The notes beneath the pieces were generated by a model that did not search any database, was not told where the DNA came from, and saw only the letters and a list, made by a program, of their open reading frames with translations. A stretch of DNA of 22,205 bases from Eubacteriales bacterium. GTDB taxonomy: Bacteria; Bacillota; Clostridia; Oscillospirales; CAG-272. This document shows, one piece after another, positions 13,676 to 20,807 of this stretch. The stretch lies in the NCBI GenBank assembly GCA_028709565.1, contig JAQVWU010000010.1, forward strand, positions 1 through 22,205, read 5' to 3'. The number at the start of each line of letters is the position of its first letter. The first letter of the stretch is position 1. The position numbers were made by a program, and so were the translations under genes.

Positions 13676-14332
13676 ATGGCGTATTCGGCGAAAGGCGGTA
13701 ATTATATAATAAATCCCGGTGATGCAATCATTGATATGATCCCGATGCTCTCGGGTGAAACGGATATTATTGAAATAAACCGTTCGTTTTTTCTCGAAGA
13801 AAATATAACGTCAGACACGAAAATGACCGAACCTTTGAAGGTTATCGGAAATATTGTCAACATGTCGGGCTACATGAAACTCAGCCTCAATGTGGAAATG
13901 AAGTATAAAGCGCTGTGCGCGCGTTGTCTGCTTCCGCTGGATGAGGTTATAGTTCTGAATTTCGTCAAAACAGCGGCGGTCGCCAAAAGCCTTGAAAACG
14001 AGGAAACGGATGAGGTCATAACCGAATATGCCCTCATTGAAGAAAATAAACTGAATCTTGCGGATATCGCGGAGGAGCAGTTGTACCTTGAGTTTCCTTC
14101 AAGACATTTATGTTCGCAGGATTGCCGCGGACTGTGTCAGAAATGCGGGCACGACCTCAATGAAAGCGACTGCGGCTGCAGTCTCACCGAACCGGACCCG
14201 AGACTTGAAGTGCTCAGGTCGCTGCTCAAAGACACCGACAATAAATCCGAAACCCAATCCAAAACACATAAAACTCATAAAACAGAAGATGAAGAAACCG
14301 GCAATGTTTGTACTGATAAGCTGATAAATTGA
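13676..14332 (+). CDS. yceD: YceD/DUF177-family 23S rRNA accumulation protein
   Basis: A protein of about 218 residues of the DUF177 family, whose genes almost always sit directly before rpmF, as here. In Escherichia coli and chloroplasts the family is needed for 23S rRNA accumulation. The core begins at about AIIDMIPMLSGETDIIEIN and contains the CARCL motif, where a CxxC pair is common, and a second cysteine-rich stretch, LCSQDCRGLCQKCGHDLNESDCGC, likely binding zinc. A polar tail follows (THKTHKTEDEE). The start is uncertain: ATG 13676 and TTG 13664 both lack a Shine-Dalgarno, and family alignment suggests that the conserved part starts about 20 residues in. The stop codon lies inside a 9-bp tandem repeat. 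Confidence 0.88.
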   Translation: MAYSAKGGNYIINPGDAIIDMIPMLSGETDIIEINRSFFLEENITSDTKMTEPLKVIGNIVNMSGYMKLSLNVEMKYKALCARCLLPLDEVIVLNFVKTAAVAKSLENEETDEVITEYALIEENKLNLADIAEEQLYLEFPSRHLCSQDCRGLCQKCGHDLNESDCGCSLTEPDPRLEVLRSLLKDTDNKSETQSKTHKTHKTEDEETGNVCTDKLIN

Positions 14333-14347
14333 TTGAACTGATTGAAC
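14313..14347 (+). repeat. Short tandem repeats at the end of yceD
   Basis: CTGATAAG/CTGATAAA (14313-14328) is followed by TGATTGAAC twice (14330-14338 and 14339-14347). The first TGA of the second repeat is the yceD stop codon. Confidence 0.75.
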
Positions 14348-14429
14348 GCTCTTTGAGTTAATATGTTAACGGCGGGCTTCAATTTGCAATTCATATATTT
14401 ACATTAAAATTCAAGGAGTGTGTATAATA

Positions 14430-14615
14430 ATGGCAGTACCAAAGAGAAAAACGTCCAAGGCCAGACGGGATAAAAGGCGGGCAAACACCTGGAAACTGGA
14501 CCTTCCCGGGATGACCAAATGCCCTAAGTGCGGCGAGTATATTTTATCCCACAGAGTTTGTAAATCCTGCGGCACCTACAAAGGCAAGGAAATTATAAAA
14601 ATCAAAGAAGCTTAA
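14430..14615 (+). CDS. rpmF: 50S ribosomal protein L32 (zinc-binding form)
   Basis: A 61-residue protein beginning AVPKRKTSKARRDKRRANTW, the standard L32 start. CPKCG and CKSCG (C31, C34, C44, C47) form the zinc ribbon of the C+ form. The ATG at 14430 is chosen over an in-frame upstream start at 14418, because L32 always starts with MAVPK and AAGGAG lies at 14413-14418. It follows yceD after 97 bp and ends in a terminator. Confidence 0.97.
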   Translation: MAVPKRKTSKARRDKRRANTWKLDLPGMTKCPKCGEYILSHRVCKSCGTYKGKEIIKIKEA

Positions 14616-14625
14616 TCTGAGTTGC

Positions 14626-14660
14626 GGGCGTATAACGGTTACGCCCTGTTTTTTATTATT
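14626..14660 (+). terminator. Terminator of rpmF
   Basis: GGGCGTA (14626-14632) pairs with TACGCCC (14640-14646) with a 7-nt loop, followed by TGTTTTTTATTATT. It lies 10 bp after the rpmF stop. Confidence 0.92.
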
Positions 14661-14688
14661 TTAAAAGCTGAAAAGAAAGGATATACCG

Positions 14689-15993
14689 GTGGTTGAAATA
14701 TATGATGTCATATCCGGAAGCGCAGCTGATAATGCCGGTATTTTACGCGGTGACTTTTTAATATCCATAAACGGACACCCTATAAAAGATGTTTTGGACT
14801 ACAGCTTTTATATAACCGACCGGACGGTTACTTTGAAGATACACCGCGGCAGTGATCTTTTCGATGTGACAATAAAAAAACGTGAATATTCCGATATCGG
14901 GCTTGAGTTCAAGACCTTTCTCATGGATGAAAAGCAATCCTGTCATAACAAATGTGTTTTCTGTTTTATTGACCAGCTTCCGCCCGGAATGAGAGAAACA
15001 TTATATTTTAAAGATGACGATGCCAGACTCTCCTTTCTGCAGGGTAATTACGCTACGCTTACCAATATGGATGAAGCGGAGATTGAGCGTATAATACTGA
15101 TGAAAACATCGCCGATAAATATATCGGTTCACACAACCGATCCCGCGCTGCGCGTTAAAATGCTGAACAACAGATATGCCGGCGATGTATATGAAATAAT
15201 GAAACGTTTTGCCCGCGCCAATATAACAATGAATTGCCAGATTGTTTTATGCAGAGATTTGAATGACGGAGCAAAACTGATGAAAACCATGAACGACCTT
15301 GCGCTGCTCTATCCTCATGTAGCAAGCGTTTCAGTGGTTCCCGCGGGACTTACCCGCTATAGGGAGGGATTATATCCCCTGGAATCTTACAGCGCGGACG
15401 AGTGTAAAGTTATAATAAAAGCCGTTGAAGAATTTGCGAAAAAATGCCGGTCAGAGCACGGTTCCAGGATCTTTTTCTGCGCGGATGAACTGTATATTAA
15501 AGCGGGAATGCCCATACATGCCGGACGCTGGTATGAAGGTTATCCGCAGCTTGAAAACGGTGTCGGACTTATCGCGTCAATGCGCGATGAATTTGACAGG
15601 GCGCTGCGTAATATTGACAAATATGATCTTAATCGCCGCCGCATAGTATCGGTAGCGACGGGAGAAGCCGCTTATGATTTTATCGTTGGCCTTGTCTCGG
15701 AACTTGAAGAGCGCTGCTATAACCTGCGCTGCAGCGTTTATAAAATTGAAAATCATTTCTTCGGTCCGGAAATAACGGTTGCCGGTCTTATTACCGGCAG
15801 TGATATCAAAAATCAGCTTACAGGTAAAAGATTGGGCAAAAAACTGATTTTACCTGCCGTTATGCTCAGGGCTGACGGCGATTTGTTTTTGGATAACATG
15901 CGCCCCGCGGAACTGGAATGGGCGCTGGATGTGGAAATTACCTTCGCGGAAAATAACGGAGAGGATTTTATCCGGGCAATATTATCCGATTGA
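14689..15993 (+). CDS. DUF512 radical SAM-like protein with N-terminal PDZ domain
   Basis: A 434-residue protein of the DUF512 family, common beside der in Clostridia. Residues 1-65 look like a PDZ domain (ISGSAADNAGILRGDFLISINGHPIKDVLDY). C85xxxC89xxC92 (SCHNKCVFCFIDQLP) is a radical SAM-type [4Fe-4S] site, followed by LRETLYFKDDDARLSFLQGNYATLTN-like residues 101-125. The conserved ADELYIKAGMPI and YEGYPQLENGVGLI motifs belong to the C-terminal DUF512 domain. The reaction is unknown; the family is thought to be an Fe-S oxidoreductase, with links to ribosome or membrane biology only by gene order. The start is GTG at 14689, with AGAAAGG about 8 nt upstream. It is the first gene of a run with der and plsY. 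The stop codon lies in a 9-bp repeat. Confidence 0.88.
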   Translation: MVEIYDVISGSAADNAGILRGDFLISINGHPIKDVLDYSFYITDRTVTLKIHRGSDLFDVTIKKREYSDIGLEFKTFLMDEKQSCHNKCVFCFIDQLPPGMRETLYFKDDDARLSFLQGNYATLTNMDEAEIERIILMKTSPINISVHTTDPALRVKMLNNRYAGDVYEIMKRFARANITMNCQIVLCRDLNDGAKLMKTMNDLALLYPHVASVSVVPAGLTRYREGLYPLESYSADECKVIIKAVEEFAKKCRSEHGSRIFFCADELYIKAGMPIHAGRWYEGYPQLENGVGLIASMRDEFDRALRNIDKYDLNRRRIVSVATGEAAYDFIVGLVSELEERCYNLRCSVYKIENHFFGPEITVAGLITGSDIKNQLTGKRLGKKLILPAVMLRADGDLFLDNMRPAELEWALDVEITFAENNGEDFIRAILSD

Positions 15994-16010
15994 TCCGATT
16001 AATCAGATCG
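15984..16010 (+). repeat. 9-bp tandem repeat across the DUF512 stop codon
   Basis: ATCCGATTG, ATCCGATTA and the degenerate ATCAGATCG run from 15984 to 16010. The TGA stop (15991-15993) is formed where the first two units meet. Confidence 0.75.
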
Positions 16011-16033
16011 ACACGATGACGCGCCGGCATAAA

Positions 16034-16063
16034 ATTGAACAGGATTGAACAGGATTGGACAGG
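16034..16063 (+). repeat. 10-bp tandem repeat in the der leader
   Basis: Three adjacent units: ATTGAACAGG (16034-16043), ATTGAACAGG (16044-16053) and ATTGGACAGG (16054-16063). They end 17 bp before the der start and supply the only AGG strings near it. Confidence 0.9.
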
Positions 16064-16080
16064 AATAAAACGGTAATAAA

Positions 16081-17403
16081 ATGAGTAATCCCATAATAGC
16101 AATTGTAGGACGGCCGAATGTAGGCAAAAGTACCTTTTTTAATAAACTGGCGGGCACCCGTGTGTCAATAGTTGAAGATACACCGGGTGTTACGCGTGAC
16201 AGAATCTATTATGATATTGAGTGGGGAGGCAGAACGCTCACCTTGATTGATACAGGCGGTATTGAGCCGAATACCGATGATTTTTTGCTGCGACATATGA
16301 GACTCCAGGCGCAGATAGCCATTGACACTGCCGATGTGATTATTTTTTTGACCGATGTAACCACGGGAATTACAGCCAACGACCGCGAAATCAGTCTGAT
16401 GCTTCAAAAAAGCGGTAAACCCCTGATACTGGCTGTCAACAAAGTCGACCAGACGGGCGCGCTTCCTTTGGGATTTTATGAATTCTATGAACTCGGGCTG
16501 GAGGGGGAACCGCTTGCCGTTTCATCGATACACGGAACCGGGTCCGGTGATATTCTGGACCGTATCCTTGAGCTGATTCCGGATACCGAACCCGAAGAAC
16601 CCGAAACAGATATTATTCGCGTCGCGGTTATCGGCAAGCCGAATTCAGGCAAGAGTTCGCTGATAAACACTATACTGGGCGAAGAACGCATGATAGTTTC
16701 CGATGTTCCCGGAACAACCCGCGACGCTGTCGACGCGAGAATTGAAAACGAATACGGCAAGTATATATTTGTCGATACCGCGGGTATACGCCGCCGCAGC
16801 CGAATTGAAGATAAAATTGAAAAATACAGCGTGTTGCGCGCGGAAACCGCCGTGGAAAACGCCGATGTATGCCTTATTATGATTGATGCTGCCGAGGGCA
16901 TAACCGAACAGGACGAAAAGATCGCCGGTCTGGCTCATGAAGCCGGCAAAGCATCGGTTTTTGTTTTAAACAAATGGGACCTGGTTGAAAAAGACAATGA
17001 CACCGTGAATAAATATACCGCCGATGTTTATAACGCATTTTCATATATGACATATGCGCCGGTTTTGTTTATATCCGCCAGGACGGGCAGACGCGTTGAC
17101 AAGCTGTTTGATTATATAAATGAGGTATACGCCGAGTCTGCCAAACGCATAACAACGGGTATGCTCAATGATATACTCAACGACGCCACAACACGCGTAC
17201 AACCGCCCGCCAATAAGGGACGCCGGCTCAAAATATACTATATGACGCAGACAGGAATAAAACCGCCGTCATTTATCATATTCTGCAATGACCCGGAACT
17301 TTTCCATTTTTCATATCAGCGTTATATAGAAAACTGCATACGCGGTGTATTCGGTTTTAAGGGGACGCCTGTACGGATAATAGTACGCGGGCGCGGCGAA
17401 TAG
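16081..17403 (+). CDS. der: Ribosome assembly GTPase Der (EngA)
   Basis: A 440-residue protein with the diagnostic tandem G domains. Domain 1: GRPNVGKST (10-18), DTPGVTRD, DTGG (57-60) and NKVD (120-123). Domain 2: GKPNSGKSS (185-193), DVPGTTRD, DTAG (232-235) and NKWD (297-300). The C-terminal KH-like domain (about 355-440) has NKGRRLKIYYMTQTGIKPPSFIIFCNDP and YIENCIRGVFGFKGTPVRI. Der acts in late 50S maturation in the cytoplasm and is essential in model bacteria. The Shine-Dalgarno is poor: the nearest candidates are AGGA 16 nt and CGGT 6 nt upstream of the ATG, and a 10-bp tandem repeat fills the leader. It is followed 25 bp later by plsY, a common Clostridia order. Confidence 0.97.
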   Translation: MSNPIIAIVGRPNVGKSTFFNKLAGTRVSIVEDTPGVTRDRIYYDIEWGGRTLTLIDTGGIEPNTDDFLLRHMRLQAQIAIDTADVIIFLTDVTTGITANDREISLMLQKSGKPLILAVNKVDQTGALPLGFYEFYELGLEGEPLAVSSIHGTGSGDILDRILELIPDTEPEEPETDIIRVAVIGKPNSGKSSLINTILGEERMIVSDVPGTTRDAVDARIENEYGKYIFVDTAGIRRRSRIEDKIEKYSVLRAETAVENADVCLIMIDAAEGITEQDEKIAGLAHEAGKASVFVLNKWDLVEKDNDTVNKYTADVYNAFSYMTYAPVLFISARTGRRVDKLFDYINEVYAESAKRITTGMLNDILNDATTRVQPPANKGRRLKIYYMTQTGIKPPSFIIFCNDPELFHFSYQRYIENCIRGVFGFKGTPVRIIVRGRGE

Positions 17404-17428
17404 AACAATTAAAATATTTCTGACGGGG

Positions 17429-18151
17429 ATGATTGGTGTGGGTTTTACTTTTGCCGAAATATGGAGATTCGGTATATTCGGACTGATCGGTGAAAAATAC
17501 CGGTTGAATATTGCCGTGTTGATTTTCGGTTATCTGTTGTGCGCTTTGACAGCCTATTTGCTGGGAAGCCTTAATTTCGGCGTTATTATATCGAAACTGG
17601 GCTTTGGGGATGATATCCGGACCCATGGCAGCGGCAACGCGGGTATGACAAATATGCTGCGTACCTACGGTAAATCGGCGGCGATGTTCACCCTTCTGGG
17701 TGACGCGCTCAAAGCGGTAATATCGGTGCTTGCGGGTCACATGATCGGGGGTGAGACAGGCGCCTATATTGCGGGTTTGGGCTGTATTTTGGGCCATGTC
17801 TTTCCGGTTTATTTCGGTTTTAAAGGCGGTAAGGGTGTCGCGGTTACCGCAGCCATGGTGCTGTGTCTGGATCCGATTGTTTTTGCGATATTATTTGTCG
17901 TATTCGCGTTGATTGTATTTTTTACCAAATATATATCGCTTGGTTCGGTTATGTGTATGATGATTTATCCGCTGGTGCTCTACAGAATATCGGGCGGTGG
18001 ATTTCATGTGATAATTGCGATTATTATTGCTGCTTTAATTATATTTCTGCACCGAGGCAATATGAACCGTCTGCGTCTGGGCACGGAAAACAAAATATCA
18101 TTTAAGAAGAAAACAGATAAGAAGAAAACAGAATCTGACAAGGAGAAGTGA
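17429..18151 (+). CDS. plsY: Acyl-phosphate glycerol-3-phosphate acyltransferase PlsY
   Basis: A 240-residue integral membrane enzyme that transfers the acyl group from acyl-phosphate to glycerol-3-phosphate, the first step of phospholipid synthesis. The family motifs are present: YLLGSLNFGVIIS at 43-55, the active-site loop HGSGNAGMTNMLR at 66-78, GHVFPVYFGFKGGKGVAV near 122-139 and the late HRGNMNRLRLGTENK. About five to seven hydrophobic segments are seen. The N-terminus has about 25 residues more than most PlsY proteins, and the C-terminus has a lysine-rich tail made by a 15-bp tandem duplication. ATG 17429 has only GGGG close upstream, so a GTG at 17438 is a possible alternative. The stop overlaps the region just before the XRE-cupin gene. 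Confidence 0.95.
   Translation: MIGVGFTFAEIWRFGIFGLIGEKYRLNIAVLIFGYLLCALTAYLLGSLNFGVIISKLGFGDDIRTHGSGNAGMTNMLRTYGKSAAMFTLLGDALKAVISVLAGHMIGGETGAYIAGLGCILGHVFPVYFGFKGGKGVAVTAAMVLCLDPIVFAILFVVFALIVFFTKYISLGSVMCMMIYPLVLYRISGGGFHVIIAIIIAALIIFLHRGNMNRLRLGTENKISFKKKTDKKKTESDKEK
18104..18133 (+). repeat. 15-bp tandem duplication in the plsY C-terminus
   Basis: AAGAAGAAAACAGAT (18104-18118) is repeated with one change at 18119-18133, in frame, giving KKKTD-KKKTE in the cytoplasmic tail. Confidence 0.85.
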
Positions 18152-18153
18152 TT

Positions 18154-18705
18154 ATGTTATTACAGGTTATAGAAATAGCCGCCCGGATTCGTGAATTGAG
18201 AGAGATTCTGGGCATATCAGCCCATGAGGTTGCAGCTGGTATCGGTGTGACGCCGGAGGTCTATGACGCTTACGAAAACGGTCACGATGATATTCCGGTC
18301 GGAAAACTGTATCTCATAGCCAACGTCCTCAATGTAGACCCTACGGTTTTGCTGATGGGTGACCAGCCACGCATGGCTGATTATACCATTGTACGTCAGG
18401 GCAACGGTATATCGGTAGAACGCTATAAAGGTTATAAATTTACTTCGCTGGCCTATAACTATATTAACCGGGAAATGGAACCGATGATAGTCGCGCTTGA
18501 TCCGTCGGAATCCGGACCCGAGCTTGTCGCTCATGAGGGACAGGAATTCAACTATGTGTTGGAGGGAATCGTGGCTGTCATATTGAATGACAGGGAACAT
18601 ATTCTGGAAGCCGGAGACAGTATCTATTTTAATCCCGCTATATCACACGGTCAGAGGGCTGTAGGCGGTGCACAGGCGCGTTTTCTGACCGTTATAAACG
18701 AATAA
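18154..18705 (+). CDS. XRE-family regulator with C-terminal cupin domain
   Basis: A 183-residue protein. Residues about 6-60 are an XRE helix-turn-helix (IAARIRELREILGISAHEVAAGIGVTPEVYDAYENGHDDIPVGKLYLIANVLNV, seen as continuous helices). Residues about 100-183 form a cupin: ELVAHEGQEFNYVLEGIVAVILNDREHILEAGDSIYFNPAISHGQRA. It likely binds a small ligand or metal and controls its neighbours. This kind of regulator is often found next to AMP-forming acyl-CoA synthetase genes in Clostridia, as here. ATG 18154 is chosen because AAGGAG (18140-18145) is 8 nt upstream; GTG 18148 would leave only 2 nt. It overlaps no coding DNA but follows plsY at once, so one transcript is probable. Confidence 0.88.
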   Translation: MLLQVIEIAARIRELREILGISAHEVAAGIGVTPEVYDAYENGHDDIPVGKLYLIANVLNVDPTVLLMGDQPRMADYTIVRQGNGISVERYKGYKFTSLAYNYINREMEPMIVALDPSESGPELVAHEGQEFNYVLEGIVAVILNDREHILEAGDSIYFNPAISHGQRAVGGAQARFLTVINE

Positions 18706-18749
18706 TAAAAATAAAAACGATTAAAAAAACAACTGACGGAGACATTTTA

Positions 18750-20417
18750 ATGAACCTTCTTGACAGATTCCTGGAGCGGACGGAATTCGACGGTTATGAT
18801 GATTTTATTGAAAATTATAAACTGCTTATACCCGAAAACTTTAATTTCGGATATGATGTAATCGACGAATACGCGCGTCTCGAACCGGATAAAGCCGCGC
18901 TTTTGCGTTATGACGATCTAAACGAATATCATTACAGCTTCGGAGATATTTCGAGGCTGTCGAATAAAACGGCAAACTTCTTTCGTTCACGGGGATTAAA
19001 GAAGGGCGATTGTATTATGTTAATGCTTCGTGAACGCGCCGAAGCATGGACCTGCATGATTGCGGCAATAAAACTCGGTGTTATTGTAATACCGGCAACC
19101 TTTCAGCTTACAGCCGAAGATATTGTCTATCGCAGCGAGTGCGCGTCGCTCAAGATGATTTGTACCGTTGATGAGAATGAACGTATCGTACAGATCACCA
19201 AGGCGCTGCCCCAATGCGGCGCTGATATGCAGGTTGCCGTTGTCGGTGAAAATATACCCGAGGGCTGGTTAAATCTGCGCGTCGAAGTTGAGAAGGCGCC
19301 GGATTCACTGGACAGGATTACCGGGTCAAACGACGATACCATGCTGATATATTTCTCATCGGGAACAACAGGCCTTCCCAAAATGGTTGCGCATGATTTT
19401 ACTTATCCGCTGGGGCATATCACCACCGCCGTTTATTGGCAGCAGGTCAGGGACGGGGGACGGCACCTTACCTATTCCGATTCGGGGTGGGCTAAATTCG
19501 CGTGGGGTAAAATATTCGGGCAATGGATTGCCGGAAGCGTCATTGTAGCGTATGACACAAACCGTTTCAAAGCCGATAAACTGCTGGAAGCGATCAATCG
19601 GCTGCGTCTGACAACCTTCTGCGCTCCTCCCACCGTGCTGAGAAGCATGATTGCCGAAGATATGTCGGGATGTGATTTTTCCACTCTGCGTCATTGCTGC
19701 TCGGCGGGAGAACCGCTTAATCCGGAGGTGATCAGCCGGTTTCGTGAAGCGTCGGGTCTGACTATTCATGAAGGATTCGGACAGACCGAGACATCGGTAT
19801 TGCTTGCCAATTTCGGATGGGAACCGATAAAAGCCGGTTCAATGGGGAAACCCGCTCCGATGTACGATATAAAACTAATTGACAGTGACGGTAACGAATG
19901 CGAAGACGGCGTGATCGGATCGATAGTCATTAATAATGCCGGCGCAAACCGTCCCTGCGGATTATTTGCCGAATACCGCAATAATCCCGAGGCGATGGCA
20001 GAATCATTTACCGGCGGCGTATATAATACCAAAGATATGGCATGGCGCGATTCGGACGGTTATTTTTGGTTTGAGGGAAGGGACGACGATATTATAAAAT
20101 GTTCCGGATACAGAATAGGACCGTTTGAGGTGGAGAGTGTGCTCCTGACCCATCCCGCCGTTATGGAATGCGCGGTCACCGCCGTCCCGGACGACATAAG
20201 AGGACAGGTGGTCAAAGCCACGATTATTTTGAACCGCGGATATGAAGCGTCTGAAGAACTGAAGAAAACGCTGCAGGACTATACAAAAAACAACACCGCG
20301 CCGTATAAATACCCCCGGGTTATAGAATTTGTTTCGGAATTACCGAAAACATCGAGCGGTAAAATAAAACGTTCGGAAATCAAGAAACACGACGCGCAAA
20401 AAAGAATAATTAATTAA
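18750..20417 (+). CDS. AMP-forming acyl-CoA synthetase (medium-chain type)
   Basis: A 555-residue enzyme of the ANL (acyl/aryl-CoA synthetase) superfamily. It activates a carboxylic acid through an acyl-AMP to the CoA thioester. The phosphate loop is YFSSGTTGLPKMV at 201-213; a later GFGQTETSVLL holds the adenylate-binding motif; W..GRDDDIIKCSGYRIGPFEVES is the hinge region and PKTSSGKIKRSEI holds the catalytic Lys (K538). Sequence style is closest to medium-chain or acetyl-CoA-synthetase-like enzymes of Clostridia; the acid is not identifiable. It starts at ATG 18750 with CGGAG 8 nt upstream, 44 bp after the cupin regulator, which probably controls it. No terminator is seen after it. Confidence 0.92.
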   Translation: MNLLDRFLERTEFDGYDDFIENYKLLIPENFNFGYDVIDEYARLEPDKAALLRYDDLNEYHYSFGDISRLSNKTANFFRSRGLKKGDCIMLMLRERAEAWTCMIAAIKLGVIVIPATFQLTAEDIVYRSECASLKMICTVDENERIVQITKALPQCGADMQVAVVGENIPEGWLNLRVEVEKAPDSLDRITGSNDDTMLIYFSSGTTGLPKMVAHDFTYPLGHITTAVYWQQVRDGGRHLTYSDSGWAKFAWGKIFGQWIAGSVIVAYDTNRFKADKLLEAINRLRLTTFCAPPTVLRSMIAEDMSGCDFSTLRHCCSAGEPLNPEVISRFREASGLTIHEGFGQTETSVLLANFGWEPIKAGSMGKPAPMYDIKLIDSDGNECEDGVIGSIVINNAGANRPCGLFAEYRNNPEAMAESFTGGVYNTKDMAWRDSDGYFWFEGRDDDIIKCSGYRIGPFEVESVLLTHPAVMECAVTAVPDDIRGQVVKATIILNRGYEASEELKKTLQDYTKNNTAPYKYPRVIEFVSELPKTSSGKIKRSEIKKHDAQKRIIN

Positions 20418-20433
20418 TTATTTGGGCGGACTA

Positions 20434-20462
20434 TTGCAAAATATTAAATTTTATGATACAAT
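20434..20462 (+). promoter_or_regulatory. Sigma-A promoter of rpmB
   Basis: TTGCAA (20434-20439), 17-bp spacer, TACAAT (20457-20462). The start would be near 20469, giving a leader of about 73 nt that contains the hairpin at 20476-20503. Confidence 0.65.
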
Positions 20463-20475
20463 ATCCTTTGTTGAC

Positions 20476-20503
20476 TTTATAACGGGTGCGATATCGTTAT
20501 AAA
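20476..20503 (+). promoter_or_regulatory. rpmB leader hairpin with a ribosome-binding-site-like loop
   Basis: TTTATAACG (20476-20484) pairs with CGTTATAAA (20495-20503), a 9-bp stem with a 10-nt loop, GGTGCGATAT. The loop is identical to 20532-20541, the last bases of the rpmB Shine-Dalgarno and its spacer up to the start codon. Confidence 0.65.
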
Positions 20504-20541
20504 CAGGATTAATATATTGTTTATAATTGGAGGTGCGATAT

Positions 20542-20730
20542 ATGGCGAAATGCAGTTTATGCAACAAATCGGTTTCGTTCGGTCTTAAAGTTTCTCACTC
20601 AAACCGCAAGACAAGCAGAACCTGGAAGCCCAATATTAGAAAAGTTAAGGCGAACGTCGGCGGAACCAACAAGACTATAAATGTCTGCACACGCTGTCTG
20701 CGTTCAAACAAGGTTACCAGAGCCGTTTGA
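20542..20730 (+). CDS. rpmB: 50S ribosomal protein L28 (zinc-binding form)
   Basis: A 62-residue protein, MAKCSLCNKSVSFGLKVSHS..., with the usual RTWKPNIRKVK middle and VCTRCLRSNKV end. C4/C7 and C49/C52 form the zinc site of the C+ type. The ATG at 20542 is chosen over an in-frame ATG at 20527: L28 begins MAK(R/C), and GGAGGT (20529-20534) lies 7 nt before it. It has its own promoter and terminator, and the leader may be regulatory. Confidence 0.97.
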   Translation: MAKCSLCNKSVSFGLKVSHSNRKTSRTWKPNIRKVKANVGGTNKTINVCTRCLRSNKVTRAV

Positions 20731-20755
20731 GCAATGCCGGAAAACCGGATATAAT
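20727..20755 (+). promoter_or_regulatory. Weak candidate promoter across the rpmB stop
   Basis: TTGAGC (20727-20732), 17-bp spacer, TATAAT (20750-20755). The -10 is perfect but the -35 is only 4 of 6. RNA from it would start near 20762, just before the terminator hairpin, so it would itself be attenuated. Confidence 0.35.
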
Positions 20756-20766
20756 CGAAAACATAC

Positions 20767-20795
20767 GACGGGAAATCGCTCCCGTCTTGTTTTTA
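20767..20795 (+). terminator. Terminator of rpmB
   Basis: GACGGG (20767-20772) and CCCGTC (20781-20786) with an 8-nt loop, followed by TTGTTTTTA. It lies 36 bp after the rpmB stop and 13 bp before the next gene, so some read-through or a separate promoter must feed that gene. Confidence 0.85.
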
Positions 20796-20807
20796 TATGG
20801 AGAAAAT

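Noticed and set aside
16034..16063. Tandem repeats as a CRISPR array
   Set aside because: Units are 10 bp with no spacers and no cas genes are present.
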